Origin: Pseudooceanicola aestuarii
GTDB lineage: Bacteria > Pseudomonadota > Alphaproteobacteria > Rhodobacterales > Rhodobacteraceae
Length of the DNA stretch: 64,000 nucleotides
Reading direction: 5' to 3'
NCBI RefSeq assembly: GCF_010614805.1
Contig: NZ_JAAFZC010000002.1
Coordinates: 62,001-126,000, forward strand
The notes under the pieces were generated by a model. The model was not told the DNA's origin, did not search any database, and saw only the letters and a list, made by a program, of their open reading frames with translations. The translations under genes were made by a program, and so were the position numbers. This document shows, piece by piece, positions 52,976-63,048 of this stretch; positions within the stretch are counted from its first letter, which is position 1, and every line of letters starts with the position of its first letter.

Positions 52976-54163
52976 TCAGCGGAAGGTGACGGTGCTGTAA
53001 TCGCCGTCCTTGATCTCGTATTCGCGGTAGGTGCCTGCGGCTTCGCCCGGGCCGATCAGCTCGACGTTGGTGGCGCCGACGTAATCGACGTCACCGCCTT
53101 CGGCCAGGATCTCCAGCGCGCGGCCCAGTTGGCCCGGCAGGATCTTTTCGCCGGGCGCATTGGCCACGTCCAGCATGTTGGCGGCCACGGCTTCGGAGGT
53201 CGCCTCTCCGCCGGCCATCATCGCCAGCGCGATCAGGGCCGCCGCGTCATAGCTTTCGCGGGTAAAGGAGCTCTCGCCGTTCACGCCCGCATCTGCCGCC
53301 AGCTTGGTGAAGGCCTCGGTACCTTCGCCTTCGGACCAGGGCACGGTGCCGAACGACCCTTCCATGTCGGCGCCCAGATCGGCGGTCAGGCTGTCGGCGA
53401 ACATGCCGTCACCCATGACAAAGGTATCGAAGGCGCCGCTGTCCAGCGCGCCCTGGATCATGCCCTTGCCGCCCTGATCGGCATAGCCCAGCACCACCAG
53501 AACTTCGCCCCCGGCCGAGGCAAGCGCACCGATTTCAGCCGCGTAATCGGCCTTGCCGTCCTCATGCGGGGCAGACAGCGTGATGGTCCCGCCAAAGGAG
53601 GAGGCGAAGGCATCGGCCAGACCCTTGCCGTAATCGTTGTTGGTGTAGGTCACGGCGACTTCGGAGATATCCTTGTCCGCCAGAATGGCCGCCAGAACAT
53701 CGCCTTGACGCGCGTCGGAGGGCGAGGTGCGGAAGAACAGGCCGTTGTCCTCCGCCGTGGACAGCGCGGGGGATGTCGCGGAGGGCGACACCATCGGCAC
53801 GCCGTTCGGCACGGCCACGTTGGACAGCACGGCGCCCGTCACGCCGGAGCAATCGGCGCCCATGATCGCGACCACGCCATCGGTGGTGACAAGACGTTCG
53901 GCGGCGGCCGTCGCGGCGGCGCTGTCGATGCAGGTGCTGTCCGCACGGACCGAAGCCAGCATCTTGCCGTCCAGGAACTTGCCGCTGTCGTTGACTTCCT
54001 TCATCGCCAGCTCGGCGCTGTCGGCCATCTGCGGGGTCAGCGATTCAATCGGGCCGGTATAGCCCAGGATAACCCCGATCTTGACCTCTTCGGAATGGCT
54101 TTCCGCGAATGCGGCGCCGGTAAGGGCGGCGGTGGCAACACCTGCCAGCAATACTTTTTTCAT
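52976..54163 (-). CDS. ABC transporter binding protein, LivK-like (first paralogue)
   Basis: This 395-residue periplasmic binding protein has a signal peptide (MKKVLLAGVATAALTGAAFA) and follows the same plan as its neighbour: VKIGVILGYTGPIESLTPQM, GADCSGVTGAVLSNVAVPNG, SPSATSPAL and YTNNDYGKGLADAFA. It is first in the liv cluster and followed by a strong hairpin, as is usual for highly expressed binding proteins. Confidence 0.93.
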   Translation of the reverse strand: MKKVLLAGVATAALTGAAFAESHSEEVKIGVILGYTGPIESLTPQMADSAELAMKEVNDSGKFLDGKMLASVRADSTCIDSAAATAAAERLVTTDGVVAIMGADCSGVTGAVLSNVAVPNGVPMVSPSATSPALSTAEDNGLFFRTSPSDARQGDVLAAILADKDISEVAVTYTNNDYGKGLADAFASSFGGTITLSAPHEDGKADYAAEIGALASAGGEVLVVLGYADQGGKGMIQGALDSGAFDTFVMGDGMFADSLTADLGADMEGSFGTVPWSEGEGTEAFTKLAADAGVNGESSFTRESYDAAALIALAMMAGGEATSEAVAANMLDVANAPGEKILPGQLGRALEILAEGGDVDYVGATNVELIGPGEAAGTYREYEIKDGDYSTVTFR

Positions 54164-54313
54164 GACATGTCTCCCTATTGGACAATGGTCCCGACTCGTG
54201 ACCCTAGCAGGACGTTTGCAAAAGAAAAGCCGCCATGCGCTCCCTGCAACCCCCGGTTTTGCAAGGCGCTTGGCCGCCGTGGAGCGTGACGCCGGGGCAG
54301 GGCGCCCGCGTGC

Positions 54314-55360
54314 TCAGATCGACAGGCGCGTCGACTGGCTGCCACGTTCGCGATAGGGGGTCGTGTGGTATTGCGCGCGGTAGCATTTGGAGAAATGCGA
54401 CGGCGAGGCAAAGCCGCAGGCCAGCGCCACGTTGATCACCGACATGTCGGTCTGCATCAGCAGGTTGCGCGCCTTTTGCAGGCGCAGTTCCATGTAATAC
54501 CGCTTGGGCGACCGGTTCAGATAGCGGCGGAACAGGCGTTCCAGCTGCCGCGTGGACATGCCGACATCGCGGGCCAGAATGGCGGGGCTGATCGGTTCCT
54601 CGATATTGGCTTCCATCATGTGCACCACCTGGCTCAGCTTGGGATGGCGGACGCCGATGCGGGTGGGGACGGACAGACGTTGCGTGTCCTGATCGGTGCG
54701 GATGGAGGAATAGATCAGCTGGTCGGCCACGGCGTTGGCCAGATCCTCGCCGTGGTGATCGGCGATCAGCTTCAGCATGAGGTCGATGGAGGAGGTGCCG
54801 CCGGCGGTCGACAGGCGGTTGCCATCCACCACGAAGACCGATTTCGTCAGCGTCACGTCTGGAAAATCCTCGGCGAAACTGTCCTGATTTTCCCAGTGGA
54901 TCGTGGCGCGCTTGCCGTCCAGCAGTCCGGCCTTGGCCAGCGCATAGGACGCCGTGCACAGCCCGCCCAGTGTCAGCCCGCGCCGCGCCTCCCGCCGCAA
55001 CCAGCTGAGCAGCCGGCGATCCGTCTCATCCTGTACGGCGATGCCCGAACACAGCAGGATCGTATCGTCACGGGCCTGTTCGCGGATCGTCCCGCTGACG
55101 GCAAAGACGGTGCCGCCGGAACAGGTGACCGTCTCTCCGTCCAGGCTTTGCAGTTCCCAGGTGTAGAGCGCATAGCCCGCCATCCGGTTGGCGATCCGCA
55201 GGCATTCCAGGGCGGAGGAAAACGACAGCAGGGAAAAGTTGTTCAGCAGCACGAAGGCGAAATGCCGGGGCCGCGCCGCATCGGCGCCGCGCAAGTCCGA
55301 TCCGGTGCCGGGGCGCGGATCGTCGGGCAGGGGCGGGGCCGAGGAGGGAGAATGCGGCAT
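54314..55360 (-). CDS. GlxA-family AraC-type transcription regulator
   Basis: This 348-residue regulator has an N-terminal DJ-1/PfpI-like domain (FAFVLLNNFSLLSFSSALEC, and LTLGGLCTASYALAKAGLLD with the nucleophile-elbow Cys) and a C-terminal AraC helix-turn-helix pair (LARDVGMSTRQLERLFRRYL and INVALACGFASPSHFSKCYR). It lies upstream of and codirectional with the liv cluster, separated by 150 bases, so it may regulate it. A first choice for ligands would be quaternary amines or amino acids, by family analogy. Confidence 0.9.
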   Translation of the reverse strand: MPHSPSSAPPLPDDPRPGTGSDLRGADAARPRHFAFVLLNNFSLLSFSSALECLRIANRMAGYALYTWELQSLDGETVTCSGGTVFAVSGTIREQARDDTILLCSGIAVQDETDRRLLSWLRREARRGLTLGGLCTASYALAKAGLLDGKRATIHWENQDSFAEDFPDVTLTKSVFVVDGNRLSTAGGTSSIDLMLKLIADHHGEDLANAVADQLIYSSIRTDQDTQRLSVPTRIGVRHPKLSQVVHMMEANIEEPISPAILARDVGMSTRQLERLFRRYLNRSPKRYYMELRLQKARNLLMQTDMSVINVALACGFASPSHFSKCYRAQYHTTPYRERGSQSTRLSI

Positions 55361-55556
55361 GGGCGCCTCGCGCAGGGTGGCAGGAGTGGCAGTCGGCGGC
55401 GGACAACCGGGGTGCGGATGATCCGCGGCGGCAATCCCGTTCCAAGCATTTCAAGACGAGGCCATCTGCGACGTCAAGGGTCGCAATTACGTTATGGAAC
55501 TTTCGCCGAGTGTCGCCTATACACCATCGACGATTGACCAGAATGCGGAGGAAGCA

Positions 55557-56924
55557 ATGGGCACGTGGTCCAAGTCCGATTGGCGCAACAAGCCGCGGGT
55601 GCAGATGCCCGAGTATCAGGATGCCGAGGCGCTCGGCCGGGTCGAGGCCCAGCTTTCCAAGTATCCGCCGCTGGTCTTTGCCGGGGAGGCCCGGCGCCTC
55701 AAGGATCAACTGGGCGCCGCCTCGCGTGGCGAAGCCTTCCTGTTGCAGGGTGGCGATTGCGCAGAAAGCTTCGAACAATTCAGCGCCGATGCGATCCGCG
55801 ACACCTTCAAGGTGATGTTGCAGATGGCCATGGTCCTGACCTTCGGGGCCAAGGTTCCGGTGGTGAAGGTCGGGCGCATGGCCGGTCAGTTCGCCAAGCC
55901 GCGCTCCGCCCCGATGGAGGCCGTCAATGGTGTGGAGCTGCCCTCCTACCGCGGTGACATCATCAACGAACTCGACTTCTCCGAAGCCGCGCGGTCGCCC
56001 AATCCCGACAAGATGTTGCAGGCCTACATGCAATCGGCGGCAACGCTGAACCTGCTGCGCGCCTTCTCGACCGGCGGCTATGCCGATGTGAACGAGGTCC
56101 ATCGCTGGACCCTCGGCTTTACCGAGACGGACGAGGCAGAGCGGTTCCGCGACATGGCCAACCGGATCTCCGACACGCTGGATTTCATCCGTGCCGCCGG
56201 CGTCACCTCCGACCGTCAGCACGCGCTGCGGCAGGTGGATTTCTACACCAGCCACGAGTCGCTGCTGCTGGAATACGAAGAGGCGTTGACCCGCATCGAC
56301 AGCACCACCGGCAAATGGCTTGCGGGCTCGGGTCACATGATCTGGATCGGCGACCGCACCCGCCAACCCGACGGTGCCCATGTGGAATTCGCGCGGGGCG
56401 TTCAGAACCCGATCGGCCTGAAATGCGGTCCTTCCATGACGTCTGAGGATCTGAAGATCCTGATGGCCAAGCTGAACCCCGACAACGAGGCCGGGCGGCT
56501 GACGCTGATCGCGCGGTTCGGCGCGGGCAAGGTGGGCGAACATCTGCCGCGCCTGATCCGCACCGTGCGGGAGGCCGGCGCCAATGTGCTGTGGGTCTGC
56601 GACCCGATGCACGGCAACACGATCAAGTCCGACAGCGGCTACAAGACCCGGCCCTTCGATGCGGTGCTGCGCGAGGTTCAGGAGTTCTTTGCCATACATC
56701 GCGCCGAAGGCACGATCCCTGGTGGCGTGCATTTCGAGATGACGGGCCTGGACGTGACCGAATGCGTCGGCGGCGTGAAGGCCGTCACCTACGAGGATCT
56801 GTCGGATCGGTATCACACGGCCTGCGACCCGCGTCTGAACGCCTCGCAATCGCTGGAACTGGCGTTCCTTGTGGCCGAGGAACTGACCGCCCTGCGCGAA
56901 ACCCGCCTCGCCGCCGCGGGCTGA
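55557..56924 (+). CDS. aroG: Class II 3-deoxy-7-phosphoheptulonate synthase
   Basis: This 455-residue class II (plant-type) DAHP synthase condenses phosphoenolpyruvate and erythrose 4-phosphate at the entry to aromatic amino-acid synthesis. Motifs: [35 protein letters not shown]-type [39 protein letters not shown] and [18 protein letters not shown]. The ATG at 55557 follows CGGAGGAAG; an upstream in-frame start is discounted. A terminator follows. Confidence 0.95.
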   Translation: MGTWSKSDWRNKPRVQMPEYQDAEALGRVEAQLSKYPPLVFAGEARRLKDQLGAASRGEAFLLQGGDCAESFEQFSADAIRDTFKVMLQMAMVLTFGAKVPVVKVGRMAGQFAKPRSAPMEAVNGVELPSYRGDIINELDFSEAARSPNPDKMLQAYMQSAATLNLLRAFSTGGYADVNEVHRWTLGFTETDEAERFRDMANRISDTLDFIRAAGVTSDRQHALRQVDFYTSHESLLLEYEEALTRIDSTTGKWLAGSGHMIWIGDRTRQPDGAHVEFARGVQNPIGLKCGPSMTSEDLKILMAKLNPDNEAGRLTLIARFGAGKVGEHLPRLIRTVREAGANVLWVCDPMHGNTIKSDSGYKTRPFDAVLREVQEFFAIHRAEGTIPGGVHFEMTGLDVTECVGGVKAVTYEDLSDRYHTACDPRLNASQSLELAFLVAEELTALRETRLAAAG

Positions 56925-57004
56925 CGGGCTCGGGCCTGTGGGTACAGCCTGACAGGCGCGCTCTCTTCCGGGCCCGGTCCGGGACGCGCGGCACAGGAGA
57001 ATCA

Positions 57005-57038
57005 ACCGGCGCGACGCAGCCCGTCGCGCCGGTTTTTT
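57005..57038 (+). terminator. Terminator of the DAHP synthase gene
   Basis: Perfect 12-bp stem ACCGGCGCGACG (57005-57016)/CGTCGCGCCGGT (57022-57033) followed by six T. Confidence 0.92.
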
Positions 57039-57144
57039 GTGCCAAGCGCGGAGATAGGTCAGCAGGCCGCCGAACAGGCGATAGGCCCAAGCGATGCGGA
57101 ATCGCCCCCTCTGCCTCGGTTCGCGGCGCGCTTCGGTTGTGGTG

Positions 57145-57807
57145 CTACTCCGTCTCGCTGTCGACAACGCGCAGGTAGGGGCGCGGGCCGGGGCGCAGGC
57201 GGGCGGTGTCACTTTCGTCGTGCCGATCTCTGCCGCGCGGTGCAAAGGGAGTCTGCCGCTCCGCCAGTCCAGGCATGGGCCGGGAGGGACGCAGCGGCCT
57301 GGACCTCGGCCCCGCTACCAACTGCGTGACCTCATGCGCCAGAACGTTGAACCGGAGTGGCGCCTTGCCGATCGGGCCTGCTGTCGCGATGCAGCCCAGA
57401 ACACGGCTACAGGCATCGGCCTCGTCGCGCAGCGGCAGAAGGATCATGCGCGCCGCCAGCGCCGCGCCATTCATGGAATCCGGTCCTTGAAGGGTCAACC
57501 GGGCCTTGGACGGGCCTTCGAAGACCTGGCGCAGAACCACGGCCAGCCCGTCCCGTGCGGGCGGGACCATCAGCGCGGAGGCCGGCATGCCGCGCAGGTC
57601 CATCCCCATCAGCGCGATCAGGTGCGAACCCGCGATTCGGAACCGGGCCAGGCCGGGGGCGATCTGTTCAAGGATGAAGGCATGGGGCAGGGCGGTTTCT
57701 ATGCCGCGCGGATCGATCTCGGCGCGGGCCGGGATCAACGCCTCGCCGCGCAACGCCTCCCAATAGGCGTCAAGCATGTTCAGCATTTCGAACCGCGCCT
57801 CGTTCAC
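57145..57807 (-). CDS. PAS-domain protein
   Basis: This protein of 220 residues has a single PAS-like domain near residues 25-130 (IETALPHAFILEQIAPGLAR, IAGSHLIALMGMDLRGMPAS, ILLPLRDEADACSRVLGCIA) and an Arg/Pro-rich tail. PAS proteins of this form are common in Rhodobacteraceae as small regulators without output domains. The only start is GTG at 57807; the same frame is open upstream reading ADRTEPDRAVLPRTGIK, but has no start codon. An 18-codon frame from ATG 57860 with a good SD ends in a TGA overlapping the GTG. Confidence 0.78.
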   Translation of the reverse strand: MNEARFEMLNMLDAYWEALRGEALIPARAEIDPRGIETALPHAFILEQIAPGLARFRIAGSHLIALMGMDLRGMPASALMVPPARDGLAVVLRQVFEGPSKARLTLQGPDSMNGAALAARMILLPLRDEADACSRVLGCIATAGPIGKAPLRFNVLAHEVTQLVAGPRSRPLRPSRPMPGLAERQTPFAPRGRDRHDESDTARLRPGPRPYLRVVDSETE

Positions 57808-58177
57808 CTTGATGCCCGTCCGGGGCAGTACCGCCCTGTCAGGTTCCGTTCGATCCGCATGGCATCACTCCCCACGATCCGACGCTGCCACATTGGTCCC
57901 CTTCGAACTGTGCGCGATAATGACAGCTGTACCAAGCGTTTCGCGCCCTCCCGGAATGGTTAATCCTACGGGCATCAAGGTTACTCAGCCGTTAATATGC
58001 CACAATTTCGCCGAATTTTAGCAGAAACGTTGCGAAAGGGTTAACTGGCTGGCGCGCGACCGTACCGGCCCGTGCCGTCCTGCCGCAAAGCCGATCGGCC
58101 TTGACGCTGCTCTGCGCCTTGATCCGGAGCGGATCATGCGCTTCCCTGACCCCACATAGCTGGAAGGACCAGACCCC
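57808..58177. other. Intergenic region between PAS and yicC genes
   Basis: In these 370 bases I see the short upstream frame at 57804-57860, an AT-rich block with GTTAA elements (57958-58046) that probably contains the yicC promoter, and nothing else. Confidence 0.45.
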
Positions 58178-59071
58178 ATGACCCGATCCATGACCGCCTT
58201 CGCCTCGGGCACCGGCAGCCGCGAGGGTTACAGCTGGTCCTGGGACGTGCGCAGCGTCAATGCCCGTGGGCTGGACCTGCGGGTGCGGGTGCCGGACTGG
58301 CTGTCGGGGCTGGAAACGGCGTTGCGGCAGAAACTCTCCGGCGCGCTGGCGCGGGGCAACGTGACCCTGAACCTGCGTATCAACCGCGAGGACCAGGGCA
58401 GCAGCTTGCGGATAAACGCCGCCCAGCTGCGCGCGGTTCTGACCCTGATGCAGCAGGTTGAGGCCCAGGCCCAAATCCAGGGCATCGCCCTGCAACCGGC
58501 GCGCGCCACCGACATCCTGCACCAGCGCGGCGTTCTGGAACAGGCCGGGGCGGAGGGCGACGCCAACAGCCAGCTGGCCGCCGCTCTGGCGGCGGATTTC
58601 GACGCGGTGCTGGCGGAATTCCTGGCCATGCGCATCGCCGAGGGCACCGCCCTGTCGGCCGTGCTGGCCGAGCAGCTCGACCGGATCGAGACCCTGACGC
58701 GGGACGCCTCGCGGATCGTGCGCGCCCGTGCCGACCGCATCGCCGCCCACCACCGCGCTGCGCTGGACCGCGTGGCCGACAGCCTTGGCCCGGTAGAGCC
58801 GGAGCGCATCGCCCAGGAACTGGCGATGCTGGCAATCAAGGCCGACGTGTCGGAAGAGCTGGACCGCCTGCATGCCCATATCGGTGCCGCCCGCGACCTG
58901 CTGGCGCAGGAGGCCCCGGTGGGCCGTCGGCTGGATTTCCTGACCCAGGAATTCAACCGCGAGGCCAACACCCTGTGCGCCAAGGCTCAGGACACCGACC
59001 TGACCGCCCTCGGGCTCGAGCTGAAGGCGGTGATCGACCAGCTGCGCGAGCAGGTGCAGAATATCGAATGA
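58178..59071 (+). CDS. yicC: YicC-family endoribonuclease
   Basis: This 297-residue protein has the N-terminal YicC domain (MTRSMTAFASGTGSREGYSW, SVNARGLDLRVRVPDWLS) and the C-terminal DUF1732 domain (VGRRLDFLTQEFNREANTLC, LTALGLELKAVIDQLREQVQ). E. coli YicC is an endoribonuclease that acts with polynucleotide phosphorylase on small RNAs. It is upstream of gmk, as in many proteobacteria. Confidence 0.95.
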   Translation: MTRSMTAFASGTGSREGYSWSWDVRSVNARGLDLRVRVPDWLSGLETALRQKLSGALARGNVTLNLRINREDQGSSLRINAAQLRAVLTLMQQVEAQAQIQGIALQPARATDILHQRGVLEQAGAEGDANSQLAAALAADFDAVLAEFLAMRIAEGTALSAVLAEQLDRIETLTRDASRIVRARADRIAAHHRAALDRVADSLGPVEPERIAQELAMLAIKADVSEELDRLHAHIGAARDLLAQEAPVGRRLDFLTQEFNREANTLCAKAQDTDLTALGLELKAVIDQLREQVQNIE

Positions 59072-59234
59072 CAGCTGCACCGCATCGCCGCCGGCAGGCG
59101 ACGGGCGGGCGCAAGAGCCGCCGCAGGGACGACCCCGCGCGCGGGTGCTGCGCCGGGCGCCGGGGGCACGACGTTGCACCCCAGGGCGAAACCTGCGATC
59201 AGATCCCCGAAATCGACGCAACCGGACCTGAACC

Positions 59235-59876
59235 ATGACGCAGCGCCGCGGTCTTCTGATCATTCTGTCTTCGCCCTCGGGGGCGGGAAAATCCACCCTG
59301 GCCCGGCGCTTGTTGGACTGGGACAGCGACATCCGCTTTTCCGTATCCGCCACGACCCGCCCGCCGCGCCCAGGCGAAGAGAACGGCGTGCATTATTATT
59401 TCCACTCCGACACGGAGTTTCAGCAAATGGTGGCCGGCGGGGACATGCTGGAACACGCGCTGGTCTTCGGCAACCGCTACGGCAGCCCGCGCGGGCCGGT
59501 GGAACAGGCCATCGACGCCGGGCAGGATCTGCTGTTCGACATCGATTGGCAGGGCGGTCAGCAGGTGCGCAATTCCGCCCTGGGCAAACATGTGCTGTCG
59601 ATCTTCATCCTGCCCCCCTCCATGGCGGAACTTGAACGGCGCCTGCGCGCCCGCGCCCAGGACGCCGACGAGGTGATTGCCAGCCGGATGCAGAAAAGCC
59701 GCGATGAAATCAGCCATTGGCCGGAATATGATTACGTCCTGGTGAACGACGATCTGGACGAGACGGAAACCCGTCTGCGCATCATCATCAAGGCAGAGCG
59801 GATGCGCCTGTCGCAGCAGCCCGGCATCATGGCCGTGGTGCAGGATCTCAACACACAGTTCGAGGAACGTGGATGA
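59235..59876 (+). CDS. gmk: Guanylate kinase
   Basis: This 213-residue enzyme phosphorylates GMP to GDP. It has the P-loop [16 protein letters not shown], the GMP-binding [20 protein letters not shown] and [20 protein letters not shown]. The start at 59235 lies 163 bases after yicC without a visible hairpin between them. The carbonic anhydrase gene overlaps its end by 4 bases. Confidence 0.96.
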   Translation: MTQRRGLLIILSSPSGAGKSTLARRLLDWDSDIRFSVSATTRPPRPGEENGVHYYFHSDTEFQQMVAGGDMLEHALVFGNRYGSPRGPVEQAIDAGQDLLFDIDWQGGQQVRNSALGKHVLSIFILPPSMAELERRLRARAQDADEVIASRMQKSRDEISHWPEYDYVLVNDDLDETETRLRIIIKAERMRLSQQPGIMAVVQDLNTQFEERG

Positions 59877-60403
59877 CCCTATACGCCCTGAACGATGCCC
59901 GCCCCGAAACTCCCGAGGACGGCGATTTCTGGATCGCCCCCGATGCCAATGTGATTGGCCGTGTCGTGCTGGAATCCGGCAGCTCCGTCTGGTTCGGCGC
60001 CACCTTGCGGGGCGACAACGAGGTGATCCGCATCGGCGCGGGCAGCAATGTGCAGGAAAACTGCGTGCTGCACACTGACATGGGCTTCCCCCTGACGGTG
60101 GGGCGCAATTGCACCATCGGTCACAAGGCGATGCTGCACGGCTGCACCATCGGGGACAACACGCTGATCGGCATGGGCGCCACGGTGCTGAACGGCGCCA
60201 GGATCGGGCGCAACTGCCTGATCGGGGCAGGGGCGCTGGTGACGGAAGGCAAGGAGATCCCCGACGGCTCCATGGTGCTGGGCGCGCCGGGCCGGGTGGC
60301 ACGCGACCTGAATGCGGCCGCGATCGCGAAGATCGAGGCCTCGGCCCTGGGCTACCAGCGCAATATGCGCCGGTTTCGCGACGGGCTGGCGCCGCTGGAC
60401 TGA
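59873..60403 (+). CDS. Gamma-class carbonic anhydrase family protein
   Basis: This 176-residue hexapeptide-repeat protein has the [20 protein letters not shown] segment and the zinc histidines in [20 protein letters not shown] and [20 protein letters not shown], as in YrdA/CaiE-type gamma carbonic anhydrases. It probably handles CO2/bicarbonate in the cytoplasm, though many family members have no demonstrated activity. Coupled to gmk by ATGA. Confidence 0.9.
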   Translation: MTLYALNDARPETPEDGDFWIAPDANVIGRVVLESGSSVWFGATLRGDNEVIRIGAGSNVQENCVLHTDMGFPLTVGRNCTIGHKAMLHGCTIGDNTLIGMGATVLNGARIGRNCLIGAGALVTEGKEIPDGSMVLGAPGRVARDLNAAAIAKIEASALGYQRNMRRFRDGLAPLD

Positions 60404-60537
60404 AGACGGAGACGGGACTGACCGGGGCCCGGCCAGAAACGCCTTGGCCTCGGATCGGGCTGTCGCCTTTACAGCCCGACATCGGTGGGGGTAGGACAGC
60501 GCGACCACCACGACCGGAGCCAGAGGGCCAAGGGCAC

Positions 60538-61578
60538 ATGACAGGCGATTCCCTGACCGCGCTTCTGCGCGCCATTCCGCTGCCGTCCCTGTTGGTGGGG
60601 CGGGGCGAACGCATCATCGCCGCCAACAACCTGGCGCTGGAACTGCTGGGGCCGGGCATCACCGGGCGCCACTTCATCACCGCGATTCGCCAACCCGCCG
60701 TTCTGGACGCGGTGGAGGCCTCGCTTGGTGACAAGCAGACCCGCGAAACCCGGATGCTGACCACGCGCGGCGGGCAGGACCACAATTTCGATGTGACCTG
60801 CACCTATGTCGAAACCTCCTTTGGCAGCGGCGTTCTGACCTGTTTCGAGGACATCACCCATGTCGAGAAGGCAGAGAAGATGCGCCGCGATTTCGTGGCC
60901 AATGTCAGCCATGAACTGCGCACCCCGCTGACCGCGCTGCTGGGGTTCATCGAAACGCTTCAGGGTCCGGCCCGCAACGATCCGGATGCGCAGCAGCGGT
61001 TCCTGCACATCATGGCCAACGAGGCCGGGCGCATGGAGCGGCTGGTCAAGGATCTGCTGTCGTTGAGCCGGGTCGAAAGCGAGGAGCGGATGCGTCCGGC
61101 CGAACGGGTGGAGATGGGGGCGCTGGTGCGGTCCGTGCGCTCTACCCTGGCGCCGCTGGCGACCGAGGCCGCGATCGACCTGCGAATTCTGGGCGATGAT
61201 CAGCCGCTGCATGTGCAGGGCGATGCAGACCAGCTGCGCCAGGTGCTGACCAATCTGGTCGAGAACGGCATCAAGTACGGCGGCAGCGGCGGCGAAGTCG
61301 CGATCACGCTGGAGGCACAGGCGATGGCCCGGCAGCTGAAAGGCCCGGCGGTGATCCTGACTGTCGCGGACAAGGGACAGGGCATCGACGAGGTGCACCT
61401 GCCGCGGCTGACGGAACGGTTCTACCGGGTGGACAGTCACCGCTCCCGCGAGATGGGAGGGACCGGACTGGGGCTGGCCATCGTGAAGCATATCGTCAAT
61501 CGGCACCGGGGCCGGCTGCGCATCGACAGTGAGGCAGGGCAGGGCACGCGCATCACCGTCATCCTGCCCGCCAGCTGA
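60538..61578 (+). CDS. phoR: PhoR-like sensor histidine kinase without membrane segments
   Basis: This 346-residue kinase has a PAS domain (about 5-105; SLLVGRGERIIAANNLALEL), HisKA box FVANVSHELRTPLTALLGFI (His125), N box LTNLVENGIKYGG and ATP-lid motifs DKGQGIDEVHLPRLTERFYR and GGTGLGLAIVKHIVNRH. Its place upstream of pstS and the HELRTPLT form identify it as the phosphate sensor kinase. The classical PhoR membrane anchor is absent. The start at 60538 follows the carbonic anhydrase gene by 134 bases. Confidence 0.85.
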   Translation: MTGDSLTALLRAIPLPSLLVGRGERIIAANNLALELLGPGITGRHFITAIRQPAVLDAVEASLGDKQTRETRMLTTRGGQDHNFDVTCTYVETSFGSGVLTCFEDITHVEKAEKMRRDFVANVSHELRTPLTALLGFIETLQGPARNDPDAQQRFLHIMANEAGRMERLVKDLLSLSRVESEERMRPAERVEMGALVRSVRSTLAPLATEAAIDLRILGDDQPLHVQGDADQLRQVLTNLVENGIKYGGSGGEVAITLEAQAMARQLKGPAVILTVADKGQGIDEVHLPRLTERFYRVDSHRSREMGGTGLGLAIVKHIVNRHRGRLRIDSEAGQGTRITVILPAS

Positions 61579-61898
61579 CACCCCTTCGGTTCCGGCTGAT
61601 CTGGCCTGACCCTGCACAGCCTGGCGCGTCAGCGCACGGAGCAGGGGACACACCCTGCCTACCCGGAAAGTTCTCTTCCATACCCGGACCGAAGCGGCCC
61701 GTCATCGGGGCTTTCTGCACCCCTCGGCGCAATGCCTTGACGCGGCGTATCGGCTTTTTTTCGCGGATCAACGGGGCGGCCCGGACGAGTGTCATGAAAC
61801 CGTTACACAGGTGTCACAAAAGCATCGCGGGCCATGGCTACCCCCCGCTCATGAGGTTGCCCAAGGGGGGGCGGCCGAACATCAATCAGGAGCAATCC
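61579..61898. other. phoR-pstS intergenic region
   Basis: In these 320 bases the Pho box at 61789-61817 is the only clear element; a TTTTTTT run follows a weak dyad near 61755. No open frame is supported. Confidence 0.5.
61789..61817 (+). promoter_or_regulatory. Pho box (PhoB binding site) of pstS
   Basis: Three 7-base repeats GTGTCAT, CCGTTAC and GTGTCAC start at 61789, 61800 and 61811, exactly 11 bases apart with 4-base A-rich spacers, as in PhoB sites. The centre repeat is the weakest. Confidence 0.8.
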
Positions 61899-62942
61899 AT
61901 GTCTTTCATGAAACTGACCGCCTCCGCTGTGGCGATCGCTGCCGTTTCCGCATCCGCCGCCGCCGCGCGCGACCAGGTGCAGGTTGCCGGCTCTTCCACC
62001 GTGCTGCCCTATGCCTCCATCGTGGCCGAGGCTTTCGGTGAAAACTTCGACTTCCCGACCCCGGTCGTGGAATCCGGTGGCTCCTCCGCCGGTCTGAAAC
62101 GCTTCTGCGAAGGCGTGGGCGAAAACACCATCGATGTGGCCAACGCGTCCCGCAAGATTCGCGAAAAAGAGATCAAGGCCTGTGCCGAAAATGGCGTCTC
62201 CGACATCATCGAAGTGCGCATCGGCTATGACGGCATCGTCTTCGCCTCGCAGATCGACGGCCCGGAATACACCGCCTTCGAAGCCTCTGACTGGTTTCTG
62301 GCCCTGTCGCCGAAAGTCGTCAACGACGCCGGCGAGATCGTCGAAAACCCCAACATGACCTGGGCCGATGTCAACGCCGACCTGCCCGCCGAAGAGATCA
62401 TGACCTTCATCCCCGGCACCAAGCACGGCACCCGTGAAGTGTTCGAGGAAAAGGTGCTGCTGCAAGGCTGCGAAGACACCGGCGCCATGAAGGCCTTCAT
62501 GGACAGCGGCATGGACGAAGATGCGGCCGAAGGCGCCTGCATGGCGGTCCGCACCGACGGCAAGTCCGTGGACATCGATGGCGATTATACCGAGACCCTG
62601 GCCCGTATCGACAGCAACACCAACGGTGTCGGCGTCTTTGGCCTGGCGTTCTACGAGAACAACACCGACAAGCTGAAAGTGGCCACCATGGGCGGCGTCG
62701 AGCCTTCCACCGAGACCATCGCCTCCGGTGACTACCCCGTGTCGCGTCCGCTGTTCTTCTACGTGAAGAAAGCCCACATCGGCGTGATCCCGGGCGTCAA
62801 GGAATACGCCGAATTCTTCGTCTCCGACGACATGGCCGGCCCCGATGGCCCGCTGAGCGAATACGGCCTGGTCTCCGACCCCGAGCTGGGCGCCACCCAG
62901 GACGGCGTGTCCAACGAAGACACCATGGGTTCGGCGATGTGA
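61899..62942 (+). CDS. pstS: Periplasmic phosphate-binding protein PstS
   Basis: This 347-residue binding protein has a signal peptide (MSFMKLTASAVAIAAVSASA..., cleavage near AAA/RDQ) and the PstS motifs VQVAGSSTVLPYASIVAEAF, VESGGSSAGLKRFCEGVG and VANASRKI. It delivers phosphate to PstCAB. SD AGGAGC precedes ATG 61899. The Pho box above it predicts induction at low phosphate. It ends 106 bases before pstC. Confidence 0.95.
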   Translation: MSFMKLTASAVAIAAVSASAAAARDQVQVAGSSTVLPYASIVAEAFGENFDFPTPVVESGGSSAGLKRFCEGVGENTIDVANASRKIREKEIKACAENGVSDIIEVRIGYDGIVFASQIDGPEYTAFEASDWFLALSPKVVNDAGEIVENPNMTWADVNADLPAEEIMTFIPGTKHGTREVFEEKVLLQGCEDTGAMKAFMDSGMDEDAAEGACMAVRTDGKSVDIDGDYTETLARIDSNTNGVGVFGLAFYENNTDKLKVATMGGVEPSTETIASGDYPVSRPLFFYVKKAHIGVIPGVKEYAEFFVSDDMAGPDGPLSEYGLVSDPELGATQDGVSNEDTMGSAM

Positions 62943-63048
62943 TCGCCGACGCCGGGGCCCACGGCGGCCCCGGCACCTGATCCCACCGCGTCCCGTCACG
63001 AGGACTGGGGCGCGGTTTTCCATTCTCAACTCTCCGGGTACGTTTCCC

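Noticed and set aside
57958-58046. CtrA-type TTAA-N7-TTAA sites upstream of yicC
   Set aside because: GTTAA elements occur but I found no pair with the right seven-base spacing.
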